From: Advenella sp. S44
GTDB taxonomy: Bacteria; Pseudomonadota; Gammaproteobacteria; Burkholderiales; Burkholderiaceae_B
Reading direction: 5' to 3'
Length of the DNA stretch: 64,000 bases
Assembly (NCBI RefSeq): GCF_002810445.1
Contig: NZ_NEXS01000003.1
Location: 682,001 to 746,000, forward strand
Positions 9,052-17,736 of the stretch are shown here, in pieces. The stretch's first letter is position 1; each line of letters starts with the position of its first letter. Below the pieces are notes generated by a model. It worked only from the letters and a program-made list of their open reading frames with translations. It had not been told where the DNA came from and made no database searches. Made by a program: the position numbers and the translations under genes.

Positions 9052-9131
9052 AGACCTTTAATTCGGTTGCAGGCTCAAATCCCTTACGCAGCAAGCAGGG
9101 CCTGTTTGTCGACATTAAAGGTCTTTTTTTT
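9052..9131 (+). ncRNA. Structured small-RNA candidate or long-stem terminator
   Basis: AGACCTTTAAT (9052-9062) and ATTAAAGGTCT (9114-9124) form a perfect 11-bp stem running straight into eight T's (9124-9131). The 51-nt loop can pair further: CAGGC (9070-9074) with GCCTG (9100-9104), and CCTT with AAGCAGG inside. A TAATAT (-10-like, 9040-9045) lies seven bases before the stem, which would start an RNA of about 80 nt exactly at the stem base; no good -35 is visible. It lies 165 bp after the dehydrogenase gene, so it could instead be that gene's terminator. I cannot assign it to a known RNA family. Confidence 0.4.
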
Positions 9132-9218
9132 CAAACCCCATGCTTGCCGTTTCTTGTCCACCCGGACCTTCTCTTGCTGCGACCTTGCGGTTTTTTGGCA
9201 ATTTTCAGCCAAGACGTG

Positions 9219-9704
9219 TCATTCCAAATCAATAACCGCTTCCTGCGTATCGGTAAGATACGACACATTCACCATGCTGTTTGTCTGAAGTTGTGCCATG
9301 TGGTAAATGGGCACCACTTGTCTGGCTACGGTCTCAAAGGCAGGTCCGAAGGTTGGCGCAATACGCAGTCCGACGTTCAGCACGAAATGGTCATTAATGC
9401 GGGCGCCTGAATCTTCCACGGACAAAACCGTGGCTTTGCCCCTTTTGCCGGTCTCCCGGATCCGGCATGCCTGGCCGACGTCCGCTGAGAATGATCGGCA
9501 AATTAATATGATTGCGGTGATCATCATGCTCATTGAGATCACCAGGCAATAGATCGAAACAGGCGGCAGCCATTCTTCTACTGGGTAAAAGACGTAGGAA
9601 AATATGCCAATAAATGGAATCCATGAAAGAGCGAATAATTTCCATCCCCAGGTGGCAGCTTTATTTGTACGTTCCCAAGTGGCGGTTTTCTTTCTATTTA
9701 GCAT
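9219..9704 (-). CDS. Small membrane protein, DUF3592-like
   Basis: A 161-residue protein with two hydrophobic segments (LFALSWIPFIGIFSYVFY and the stretch around ISMSMMITAIILIC) followed by a cytosolic or periplasmic domain beginning GKRGKATVLSVEDSGARIND. That A-x-V-x-x-x-x-D-x-G-x-x-I-N pattern and the following beta strands resemble DUF3592-type proteins. Function unknown. Start set at ATG 9704; a TTG at 9737 would add 11 residues. No close partner on the same strand; it ends about 90 bp after the RNA candidate on the other strand. Confidence 0.6.
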   Translation of the reverse strand: MLNRKKTATWERTNKAATWGWKLFALSWIPFIGIFSYVFYPVEEWLPPVSIYCLVISMSMMITAIILICRSFSADVGQACRIRETGKRGKATVLSVEDSGARINDHFVLNVGLRIAPTFGPAFETVARQVVPIYHMAQLQTNSMVNVSYLTDTQEAVIDLE

Positions 9705-10256
9705 GATTGAGCAAATGGCGGCAGTGTTTATCTGCAACCATCGTAAAGAGGAAGACGCGCTTATCTTACGCCAATCATATGACAGAAATAATATAGGCGA
9801 GTATGGCTGGCCTGAGTTACGGGCTTATTGCCTCATTTGATTCAATCCATTGACTGACAGCCGGGCGCCCAAACGCAGCCTATGCCGATTTTAGAAGCAA
9901 ACGCACTCAGACGCATTCGCGCATCAATAATGTTTATTAATAAATATTTCAAGTGTAAAACCCTGTTTGACTATTGCACTTGAAATCGCCGCGATGAAGG
10001 TATATTGCGGCTTTGTGTGGGCACGCTCAGCATCGGCACAGGCCAGGGAATTATTCGGGTCATTATCCTGAAATAAAGCGTCGCTATGATCTGAGTGATC
10101 CCAATAGATCTGTCAATAAGCAACTGATTGTCCCGAGTGTGAGCGGTTGCGCAAAGCCTGAGAGCAACTGAGGCTGTGCGCCTGGTGTAGGCCGATTGCT
10201 ATCGAACCGCTTCCCCACTTTGACCGAACAGAACGCGTCCACCGCGAGAGATAAAC
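9705..10256. other. Upstream region of vgrG, 552 bp
   Basis: No gene seen. The stretch 9930-9960 is AT-rich. It contains the 10-bp dyad listed separately, and TATATT at 10001-10006, which could serve as a -10 with TTGAAA (9980-9985) at a short 15-bp spacing. The vgrG ribosome site is GAGAGATAAAC just before ATG 10257. Confidence 0.4.
9946..9986. promoter_or_regulatory. Perfect 10-bp inverted repeat upstream of vgrG
   Basis: ATTTCAAGTG (9946-9955) and CACTTGAAAT (9977-9986) are exact reverse complements with a 21-bp spacer, centres 31 bp apart, about three helical turns, so both half-sites face the same side of DNA. This suits a regulator dimer or two dimers. The right arm overlaps a possible -35. 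Which protein binds is unknown. Confidence 0.4.
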
Positions 10257-12677
10257 ATGGATATTCCTCAACTACAGAACCGCCCCGTTATTGCACACAC
10301 GCCAATGCCGCAAGTGCTCCATTTCAAAAGCATGAAAGGGCAGTCCGGTTTGTCTGAATTGTTCGAATTCAACGTAGAACTGCTTGCCAAAACCCCTATG
10401 CTGGATGTGCGCTCGCTGCTGGGCAAGCCGCTGACATTGCAGATCGAGACTGCCAGCGGCGCACCGCATTTTATGAACGGACAAATTACGCGATTTGAAT
10501 TGATAGGGCGGGAATTGCTCAACTCGCAATATTACGTTTATCGCGCGACAGTCAGACCATCGCTATGGTATCTGACACAGTCCAGGGACAACCGTATTTT
10601 CCAGAATAAGTCAGCGGTCGATATCATCAGGCAGGTGTTAGGTAACTATGGTTTTTCCGTGGAGTACAAACTGACTGAGTCCTATCGCGAATGGGAGTAC
10701 TGTGTGCAGTACCAGGAATCAGATTTCGACTTTGTTTGTCGGCTCATGGAGCATGAGGGCATTTATTACTGGTTTCGTCACGAGAACGCAGCGCACACCC
10801 TGGTGCTGACAGACGACCTGTCTACGCACGAGCCGGTGCCGGGATACGATACCTATACCTACTACGACAGCCAGATGCATCTGCTTGCGCACGAGGAGTT
10901 TGTCTCAGACTGGCATGTACAGGCGCAGATCACCCCGGGCGGCTATGCCAGCGTCGACTATGATTTCCGTAAACCCGGTGCGCGCCTGGACTCCACCAGC
11001 AAGAATGTGGAAGCCGCCAATACCGACAAGCTGGAGATTTACGAATGGCAGGCCGGATACCAGGAAGTGGACCACGGTGAACAGTACGCGCGTATCCGCT
11101 TGCAGGAAATTCAGGGCGCCAGGGAACAAGTGCGGGGTATTTGCAATGTGCGGGCCGTCGAGCCAGGACGTATATTCAAATTGCGTAACCATCCGCGCCG
11201 AACGGAAAACCGCGAGTACCTATGTGTATCGGCCTCGTACAATCTGAGCGTCGCCGGCTATAGCACCGGAACCGAACGGGAGGATCGTTTTGAGGTGATA
11301 TTCCGCGCACTGCCGACCAGTATTCAGTTTCGGGCGCCTCGCGTTACGCCGCAACCGAAGACCAGCGGGCCGCAGACGGCACGCGTGGTCGGCCCGGCTG
11401 GCGAACAGTTGTGGACCGACCAGTACGGCCGGATCAAGGTGATGTTCCACTGGGATCGCCAGGCTACGGGTGACGAAAACAGTTCCTGCTGGATTCGTGT
11501 CTCCAGTCCGTGGGCCGGCGGCGGATTTGGCGGGTTGCAATTGCCCCGCGTCAATGACGAAGTGGTGGTGGATTTTATCGGCGGCAATCCGGATCGGCCG
11601 GTTATTCTGGGACGGGTTTATAACGCGCAGAACATGCCGCCGGTTTCGTTGCCCGCCAATGCGACGCAAAGCGGTTTCCGCAGCCAGTCTGTGTTTGGCG
11701 ACCCGAGCATGCGCAACCAGATGATTTTCGAGGACAAGCTGGGGCAGGAGCTGATTGATATGCGGGCGCAACTGGACATGGTGTTGGATGTCGTACGCAA
11801 CCTGACCGTGACCGTCGGGGCTAATTTGAAGACAACGGTAGGCCAGACCGAGACCCGCGATGTAACAGGAACACGCACCACCCATATTGTCGGCCACGAA
11901 AAAGAAACCTTTGATGACGGCGTGCATCGGGAAATCACAGCCAGTGGACTTGCCGACAATATCAAGGGCGGCGCAATAACCAAAATCCTGACAGGGGACA
12001 ATCAATTGCGCGTGGAGGAAGGTAAAAACACCGTCTACGTCAATGGTCTTGAGGATTATCACGTCACTGGTACGCATACGCAGACAATCGACGAAGCTGA
12101 AACCCAGAAATACAATACCAGTCTGGACCAGACGGTAACCGGCCCCACAGAACTTATGTACGATGGCACGCTCAAGCGCACCGTGACGGGCACCGAAACG
12201 GTTGAGGTTGAAGGCGTTACCGATCACACTTATGGAGCGCAATACACGTCCAAACATAGCGGCAAAGTCTATTACGATGTGTCGGGGCAGGATTATGAAA
12301 TCCTGTGCGCCAATTACAAGATCAAGGCAACCGAGCAGGAAGAGCGAATCGTCACCGCCCACGCCAAGAATACCTATAAAGCCGGACGTGAAACGAGCGT
12401 AACGGGGCACGATTCGTTTGTTGGTTCGACCCGATCTGCCACTTATGTTGCCGGAACCACCATGGCTGCCATGGTCGCGAACTATCGGGGTTATGCGTTT
12501 TCTGCCGATGCAATCAACCTGAATCTGGCTGCTGTCAAATATTCCTTTCAGGTCATGAAAGTTGATCTGAGTGCGGGTTCCATGAAAGCCGATGGAGCGA
12601 CCCTGCACACAGGCGGACTGGATGTCAAGCTCAAGGGGCTGGGCACCCATATCTTTGGATTTTTAGGGCTTTTATAA
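10257..12677 (+). CDS. vgrG: Type VI secretion tip protein VgrG
   Basis: The 806-residue spike protein has the gp27-like N-terminal half (HFKSMKGQSGLSELFEFNVE, then the tail-base domain with ESDFDFVCRLMEHEGIYYWF near residue 155), a gp5-type OB fold at about 374-470 (LWTDQYGRIKVMFHWDR and SPWAGGGFGGLQLPRVNDEV), and a long beta-helix needle of repeated TVTG/ETVE-type strands. The last 150 residues have no obvious toxin domain, so it probably carries effectors rather than being one. It trimerises on the Hcp tube. No tss core genes lie in the window, so this is an orphan vgrG island. A small gene follows after 11 bp. Confidence 0.95.
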   Translation: MDIPQLQNRPVIAHTPMPQVLHFKSMKGQSGLSELFEFNVELLAKTPMLDVRSLLGKPLTLQIETASGAPHFMNGQITRFELIGRELLNSQYYVYRATVRPSLWYLTQSRDNRIFQNKSAVDIIRQVLGNYGFSVEYKLTESYREWEYCVQYQESDFDFVCRLMEHEGIYYWFRHENAAHTLVLTDDLSTHEPVPGYDTYTYYDSQMHLLAHEEFVSDWHVQAQITPGGYASVDYDFRKPGARLDSTSKNVEAANTDKLEIYEWQAGYQEVDHGEQYARIRLQEIQGAREQVRGICNVRAVEPGRIFKLRNHPRRTENREYLCVSASYNLSVAGYSTGTEREDRFEVIFRALPTSIQFRAPRVTPQPKTSGPQTARVVGPAGEQLWTDQYGRIKVMFHWDRQATGDENSSCWIRVSSPWAGGGFGGLQLPRVNDEVVVDFIGGNPDRPVILGRVYNAQNMPPVSLPANATQSGFRSQSVFGDPSMRNQMIFEDKLGQELIDMRAQLDMVLDVVRNLTVTVGANLKTTVGQTETRDVTGTRTTHIVGHEKETFDDGVHREITASGLADNIKGGAITKILTGDNQLRVEEGKNTVYVNGLEDYHVTGTHTQTIDEAETQKYNTSLDQTVTGPTELMYDGTLKRTVTGTETVEVEGVTDHTYGAQYTSKHSGKVYYDVSGQDYEILCANYKIKATEQEERIVTAHAKNTYKAGRETSVTGHDSFVGSTRSATYVAGTTMAAMVANYRGYAFSADAINLNLAAVKYSFQVMKVDLSAGSMKADGATLHTGGLDVKLKGLGTHIFGFLGLL

Positions 12678-12688
12678 GGAGAGTTGCA

Positions 12689-13060
12689 ATGATACTTCAA
12701 GGTCGAGTCGGCGCTTGCGCAACGATTATTGATATTATGATACTGGGCCCCAGACCCAATTTTGGTCCCAAGGTAACCATGATACCGAATCCGCTTTCAC
12801 GCGTATTTACACCAGGGTTGGATCTGGAATGTTGTCCGTTACCTACGATGATTACCTGGGCAAATGAGAGCGGCGTTCTTGGTGTATTGGTGCCGGTGGT
12901 CAAATGCTTTTCCACGAAATTTATCAACGTGAGTTTTCGGGTTTTTTCCGGCGCACTGCCGGTCTGTCGATGGACGTCTATTGGCCTGAGCAATATTATC
13001 AACGGCGTGGCATCGCTCAACGCTGTACCGTCGCCCAACCGCACCTTTGTGTTCGCCTAA
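12689..13060 (+). CDS. Unknown 123-residue protein downstream of vgrG
   Basis: ATG 12689 follows an AAGGAGAG ribosome site, 11 bp after vgrG, so it is almost certainly translated with it. The protein is hydrophobic and beta-rich, with four to five cysteines (GACATIID, LECCPLPTMITW, VVKCF, VCRW) and a C-terminus ending SPNRTFVFA. I do not recognise the family. By position it could be a PAAR-like tip protein, an effector or an adaptor; the C-terminal INGVASLNAVPS faintly resembles the loops of PAAR-like proteins but the match is weak. No signal peptide. Followed by the 8-bp repeat array. Confidence 0.7.
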   Translation: MILQGRVGACATIIDIMILGPRPNFGPKVTMIPNPLSRVFTPGLDLECCPLPTMITWANESGVLGVLVPVVKCFSTKFINVSFRVFSGALPVCRWTSIGLSNIINGVASLNAVPSPNRTFVFA

Positions 13061-13102
13061 GGTATTAAGACACAGGAGACAGGACTCAAAGGCATAAAGA
13101 CA

Positions 13103-13178
13103 CTTAAGCACTCAAGCACTCAAGCACTCAAGCACTCAAGCACTCAAGCACTCAAGCACTCAAGCACTCAAGCACTCA
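13103..13178. repeat. 8-bp tandem repeat (CTCAAGCA), about nine copies
   Basis: Eight perfect copies of CTCAAGCA fill 13111-13174, preceded by one variant (CTTAAGCA, 13103-13110) and followed by a partial copy. It lies between the stop codons of the convergent vgrG-linked gene (+) and the pentapeptide-repeat gene (-), so it is in the 3' region of both transcripts and in no credible gene. Perfect repeats of this unit length change copy number by slippage. Confidence 0.95.
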
Positions 13179-13221
13179 GACTACAGCGGATCGACTGAAA
13201 GCCATGCTAGAAACGGCTCGC

Positions 13222-14286
13222 TCAACCCGTGCGGGCGTGGGATCTGGCCCAGTCCTGCGACTCGGCCAGATAGGCCTGTCGGGGAATCGCTCCAGGCCGG
13301 CGCAGCAAAGCAGCGTCGGAGACCAGGGCGTCGTGAAACAGGGTGTCGTTCAGCCGGACGTTGTCAAACCGGCCATGTCGCAGGTTAGCGAAAGAAAAAT
13401 CAGTCCGAGATAGATCACAATTTGAAAATTGTCCGGCTTCGCAATTGGCATAATGGAAAATGGCTTCTGTCAAATCGCAGTCAAGAACGGTACTGTTAAT
13501 TGCCAGTGCATTCATCCATATTGATTGCGGCAATCGGCATGCAACAAATCTGGTCTGGGCCAGGTCCGCCTCAATCAGCAGTACGTTTGTGCCGTCGCAA
13601 TGGCTAAACGTGGCTGTTTCCAGATTTGCGCCCTGAAAATTACACATGCTCAGATCGCAGTCGCCGAATGTGGCGGCTTGCAGATTGGCCCGGGAAAACG
13701 GGCACTGGTTAAACGTCTGATTTGCAAAAGTCATTTGAGCCATATTGCATTCAGTAAATACAACACGATCGAAATACGTTTTGTCGAATCGGCATTGTCG
13801 CAAGTCGTTTTGAAAGAAGATAATCAATTCCAGATAAGAGTCTGAAAAATCGGTCTCTTTCAAACGAACGTCATGAAACGTGGTTTTTTCTGCCGTTTCG
13901 AATCGTAGTATTGCGCCCGATAAATCGGCACAGGAAAAGGAACAGGATTGCAGGCTTGCATCGTGCCATAGGGTCTGTCCCAGATCACTGTGTACGACAT
14001 TGTGTTCGGTCAGGCTGGTCTGTTCAAAGCAGGCACGCTTTGCGCTGCAGTGTGACATCATACCCTTGTTGAAATTGGCATCGGTAAAGTTCGCATCGTC
14101 AAAAACGCATTCAGAGAACATGGTTTCGGTCAGGACAGCGTTTCTGAATGAAGCACCGGAAAAGTCGACTTTTTCAAAAATCTGTCCGCTCAGGTCGAAC
14201 TCGTCCAGATTCATACCGCGACAGTCCTCTCGAATAACCGGTTCATATAAGGCCAGAAGCTCGCGGAACTTGGAGGTATCCATCAT
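13222..14286 (-). CDS. Pentapeptide-repeat protein of the type VI island
   Basis: A 354-residue protein made almost wholly of A(D/N)LXX-type pentapeptides (for example DLSGQIFEKVDFSGASFRNA), expected to form a right-handed quadrilateral beta-helix. The last 25 residues are basic and lack the repeat. Pentapeptide proteins accompany DUF2169 and DUF3540 genes in several type VI secretion islands, but their role there is unclear (adaptor, chaperone or effector-associated). It is the last gene of the - strand trio. Start placed at the double ATG (14286); the first ATG has a GGGAATCC ribosome region. A GTG 48 bases upstream is possible. The start region is duplicated (see repeat 14259-14398). Confidence 0.85.
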   Translation of the reverse strand: MMDTSKFRELLALYEPVIREDCRGMNLDEFDLSGQIFEKVDFSGASFRNAVLTETMFSECVFDDANFTDANFNKGMMSHCSAKRACFEQTSLTEHNVVHSDLGQTLWHDASLQSCSFSCADLSGAILRFETAEKTTFHDVRLKETDFSDSYLELIIFFQNDLRQCRFDKTYFDRVVFTECNMAQMTFANQTFNQCPFSRANLQAATFGDCDLSMCNFQGANLETATFSHCDGTNVLLIEADLAQTRFVACRLPQSIWMNALAINSTVLDCDLTEAIFHYANCEAGQFSNCDLSRTDFSFANLRHGRFDNVRLNDTLFHDALVSDAALLRRPGAIPRQAYLAESQDWARSHARTG

Positions 14287-14398
14287 GGCTGGGATTCCCG
14301 GAATTTCACGATATTGATCATAGTTCGGGCTCACGGGACTTGGTGATATCCATCATAGCGGGGGACTCCCACAACTTCGCGTTATTGTTCATCACTGG
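14259..14398. repeat. 70-bp imperfect tandem duplication at a gene junction
   Basis: The segments 14259-14328 and 14329-14398 align without gaps at roughly three-quarters identity, for example CATCAT at 14281 and 14351 and TATTG at 14312 and 14382. Read on the - strand, the upstream copy covers the last codons of the DUF2169 gene and a decoy start (ATGATGGATATCACC...) whose frame ends after 12 codons; the downstream copy carries the real start of the pentapeptide-repeat gene. Confidence 0.8.
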
Positions 14399-17048
14399 GC
14401 TCCCAGAAATGCGTTGCCTGTTTGCGCAACGGATATAGCTTTGTATATTTAAGAAATGCGCCCTGGGTGTGCGATGTGTCGTCCAGCCAGGTTTCTGATA
14501 CGTCGGCCGTACACAGGTTAGCGCGACGCAAATCTGTTCCGCGCATATCGGCCTGTTGAAAGTTGCAACCTGTCAGGTCTGCCGCGACAAAGCGCGCAAG
14601 GCGCAAATCGGTGCGTCTGAATATTGAGCCGGTCGCCTTGACTGCCGCAAAGTTCGCGCCATGCAGGGTCGCGGCGCTCAGATCGCAGTGAAGCATGACA
14701 GCATCGGAAAAGTCTACTGTATTCAAGACTGTTCTATTGAAGGAGCTATTCTTGATTTTCGCTCCTTGGAAGCTGCAAGTGTCTATATTCAGTTTGTAGG
14801 TAAATGACGCGCCCTCTATACGGGCATGCATAAAGTTGACGTTTCTCAGCGTGCTTGCGACAAAGGTAATACTGATCAAAGCGGCGTTTTCAAACGTAAT
14901 GTTTTCCAGCGTATTTACCTGGAATGCGACCTGTGAGAATTTCCCTCTGGCAAAGCTACTGTTGGCAAAACGGCATTCAGTAAAGATCGTCTTATTGACC
15001 GTCGCGCTGTCAAAGCGGCAGTTCGAGAATGCCGCGCTTGTTGTTTGTACGACTTCATCCCAGGACGAATTTTCAAAGTTGCAGTTTGAAAACGTGCTGT
15101 GTTGCAGCACCATGGCAGAGAGTTGCGCACCGGTAAAGTCAGCGCGCGACGGGCTTGTTGCCCCCAAATTCGTTTCCCTGAACAGGGCATTGCGTAACGA
15201 CGTATTTTCGATCTTCGATCTTGTGAGTAAAACACGACTGCAATTGGCGCCGTCTAGTGTGGCATCGGTCAGATTGGCACCCGACATATCGCTGCCGGTC
15301 AAGTCGGCTGCTGTCAGAGTCAGGCCAGTCAAATTGGCGCCAGACAGGTCCAGTTCGCGCAGATCCATGCCGCGTCGAAGGCGCTCAAGGACCAGGTCTC
15401 GCTTCTGATTACAAATGTGTTGTGAGACAGCGATACCTTGCGGCAGAAAATGCGCAGAGTACAAATTGATTTTTTTCATCTGCTGCATGGTCTGGTGTAT
15501 TTGTTCTCTGTCGGGTAATCCCGCGGCGCCGATGCGATCCGTCTGGTGTTCCTCCTGCCATTGTCTTTCCATATCGGCCTGCAGTTGTTCTAATCTTTGC
15601 ATGGCCTGTTTCAAATCTTCAGCCGCAGAGTCCGGTATTTTTCCGTCAACAACGTCTTGCATTTTTTCGAATAACACGGGATCCGTATCCGGGTTTTCTG
15701 CCAGTGCTTTTTTGATGCGTTCTTTCTCTTCACCAATCTGTTGTTCCGATGCGTGCTGAAGTCGCTGCATTCGGTCATGAAGTTCCGGCAAATACTCGCC
15801 GCTGATAGGGAATTGTGGGCCGGTAAATTCAGGCATGATTTTTCTCGAGTCCAGGCCGGTGCCGCTTATCTTGCTACCCATTTCCGCGCGAATGCGTTGT
15901 TCGCGCTTACCCGCATTTTCGAGCAGCAGACCGGTATCGACCGGCCGGGTATCGTGCCAGTCTCCGATGATTGATTTGGGCACCAGATCCTTGTCGCGCA
16001 AGGCATATAAGGCGCCTGTTTCCAAGTCGCTGCGTCGCTCAAAAATCTCCTTATACCAAGCCTTTTCACGTGGCTGTCCTGGCAGTTCGATTGCAGCGAC
16101 AATGGCCAGTACGTCTTCGGCATAGGTTTGCGCGACAGCGACCGAGCCGTGGTACATCATGATGGCGTGCTTGATCCCAGGTAGCAGCCAGATCGTGGTT
16201 GGCTTCAAATCGACCTCCAGGAACGCTTCGGAGCCCTGACGGTTTTGTCGGGTTACAAAGCATCGCGCGATCCAGTTCGGGATTGTGCCGGTCCAACATG
16301 GTTGCTCGGGATGCATATTCCAGACAGAGAACGCGCAGCCGACTGGCAGACTCTCCTTGTCAGTCCAGCGCTGGTCGGCCTCGGCTGCGCTAAAAAGCCG
16401 GGTGTTCATATCTGGGAAGAAGCCGGCAATATCCGTTTTCATCCAGATATCGCTAAAGTTGCCCACGTGCTTGTAGCGCCGTGGTCGGTTGATCATGACC
16501 GGACTGAATCCGGCGGGCTTGGGACGCTGATTTATGGATGAAATTTGCGCCGTCGGTATTTCTATATTAGGCAGCGGCGTTGTCCAGACACCGTTAATAA
16601 GCTGGCGGCCGATGCCTTTGCCTTCCGGATTTTCGTCAAAGCCAGCGCCGCCAAAGGCGTTGGCCCATACTATTGGCATCTGCTCAAAGGGTTGTGGATC
16701 TGAAATCCGATGGTCCAGCCAGTAACGGTCGCCAAAGACAAGCAGGCTTTTTTCTTTGTCTGCGACTTTGACCCGAACCGCGCATTGCGTCTTGTTCTGC
16801 TGGTGGGCGGTGTATGCCGCGCCACTGACAAGAAATTCCGGGCGTGTCTTGGGAAGAATCAGATCAAGAATGCCGTGACAATCCATCGTCGGCAGCAAGT
16901 GGGTCGTAATTTCGGCTTCGGGAACCAGTCGGGGTTCGGGGCCATTGAAATCAATCAGCGTGTAGGCCATGACTCCCAGGCGGCTTTGTTCCAGATAACC
17001 GTAGGGCCGTGTGAGTACGCCCACGCGCAGGGGTTTGACTGTTCTCAT
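14382..17048 (-). CDS. DUF2169 protein fused to pentapeptide repeats
   Basis: An 888-residue fusion. Residues 1 to about 330 are a DUF2169 domain (MRTVKPLRVGVLTRPYGYLE at the start; WANAFGGAGFDENPEGKG near 128-145; FTRQ/ARCF region around 265). DUF2169 proteins are type VI secretion chaperones/adaptors that help load effectors or PAAR-like tips on VgrG. A charged, probably coiled-coil linker (about 430-520, many Glu, Gln, Lys) follows, then pentapeptide repeats from about residue 560 (LRELDLSGANLTGLTLTAAD) to near the end. Start ATG 17048 fits the family. It lies 37 bp after the DUF3540 gene. Confidence 0.9.
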   Translation of the reverse strand: MRTVKPLRVGVLTRPYGYLEQSRLGVMAYTLIDFNGPEPRLVPEAEITTHLLPTMDCHGILDLILPKTRPEFLVSGAAYTAHQQNKTQCAVRVKVADKEKSLLVFGDRYWLDHRISDPQPFEQMPIVWANAFGGAGFDENPEGKGIGRQLINGVWTTPLPNIEIPTAQISSINQRPKPAGFSPVMINRPRRYKHVGNFSDIWMKTDIAGFFPDMNTRLFSAAEADQRWTDKESLPVGCAFSVWNMHPEQPCWTGTIPNWIARCFVTRQNRQGSEAFLEVDLKPTTIWLLPGIKHAIMMYHGSVAVAQTYAEDVLAIVAAIELPGQPREKAWYKEIFERRSDLETGALYALRDKDLVPKSIIGDWHDTRPVDTGLLLENAGKREQRIRAEMGSKISGTGLDSRKIMPEFTGPQFPISGEYLPELHDRMQRLQHASEQQIGEEKERIKKALAENPDTDPVLFEKMQDVVDGKIPDSAAEDLKQAMQRLEQLQADMERQWQEEHQTDRIGAAGLPDREQIHQTMQQMKKINLYSAHFLPQGIAVSQHICNQKRDLVLERLRRGMDLRELDLSGANLTGLTLTAADLTGSDMSGANLTDATLDGANCSRVLLTRSKIENTSLRNALFRETNLGATSPSRADFTGAQLSAMVLQHSTFSNCNFENSSWDEVVQTTSAAFSNCRFDSATVNKTIFTECRFANSSFARGKFSQVAFQVNTLENITFENAALISITFVASTLRNVNFMHARIEGASFTYKLNIDTCSFQGAKIKNSSFNRTVLNTVDFSDAVMLHCDLSAATLHGANFAAVKATGSIFRRTDLRLARFVAADLTGCNFQQADMRGTDLRRANLCTADVSETWLDDTSHTQGAFLKYTKLYPLRKQATHFWEPSDEQ

Positions 17049-17085
17049 TGGAATATGTAAAAAATACCAGGCAATTGCGCCTTTA

Positions 17086-17736
17086 CTAGCTCATATGGAT
17101 TTGGTCGCCGTTGATTTTCATGACGTCCTGAGCAGTCAGCGTGGTGTAGCCGCCGTGAACGCGAGTCAGTTTTTCTGCTTCGTAGTCAATGGTCTGTGCA
17201 CGGACATGGTCGACCTCTTTGACATTGCGAAAACAAAGCCGGGCTACGCTATTGATGCGATCGGCCAGCAGGCTGACGATGCTGGAAAAAATAGTGGTTT
17301 TGCCGACAGTGGCTTCGACGGTTTCGCCGGTGTATGACATTTGTCCGACGGTAAATCTGGCAGTATCGTTTGTCTGTTCGTAATGAGCCGAGCTCAGCGC
17401 CAGCTTCGCGTCGCTGCTTATGTGGGTGCCGGCGGCCGAGTGCAGCGAAACGCTGCCGCTTGTGCTGCGGATGGCCAGATCGCCGCGGATGGCGAGCGAA
17501 ACCGGTGCATTGCTGCTGCGCGAGATGATGGCAATGAGATAAACACGGTACCGGTCGGGGCCGCTGATGATGACCTGATCGCCCACTTGCGGCTCGATCA
17601 GGCAACTTAGTGCCTGCGGGCATATCCAGTCGGCGCCATCGCAGTTGACGGTGAAAAGCGCTCCATTGATTTGCTGTACCGTGCCGACAAGCTGTACAGG
17701 ATCGTAGCTGAGCGGCTGCTTTTGTGTTGCGCGCAC
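17086..17736 (-). CDS. DUF3540 protein of the type VI island
   Basis: A DUF3540 protein, a family found almost only beside DUF2169 and vgrG genes. The diagnostic region is LVGTVQQINGALFTVNCDG, then CLIEPQVGDQVIISG and a run of beta strands (AIRGDLAIRSTSGSVSLHSA) resembling a VgrG-like needle; it may act as a tip or adaptor piece. I choose GTG 17736 as start: GGAG lies seven bases upstream and this gives 216 residues, near the family norm, while the open frame extends 58 codons further with no ribosome site and an un-family-like Cys-rich sequence. First gene of the - strand trio. Confidence 0.82.
   Translation of the reverse strand: MRATQKQPLSYDPVQLVGTVQQINGALFTVNCDGADWICPQALSCLIEPQVGDQVIISGPDRYRVYLIAIISRSSNAPVSLAIRGDLAIRSTSGSVSLHSAAGTHISSDAKLALSSAHYEQTNDTARFTVGQMSYTGETVEATVGKTTIFSSIVSLLADRINSVARLCFRNVKEVDHVRAQTIDYEAEKLTRVHGGYTTLTAQDVMKINGDQIHMS

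Noticed and set aside
11220-12650. Long open frame (476 codons) on the - strand opposite vgrG
   Set aside because: It mirrors the repetitive beta-helix codons of vgrG, has no ribosome site and no recognisable protein features.
12839-13111. 90-codon - strand frame that starts near the 8-bp repeat
   Set aside because: It overlaps the vgrG-linked gene in antisense and uses an alternative start inside the repeat region with no ribosome site, so phase-variable expression is not supported.
13103-13178. CRISPR-like array
   Set aside because: The unit is only 8 bp and has no spacers; it is a simple tandem repeat.
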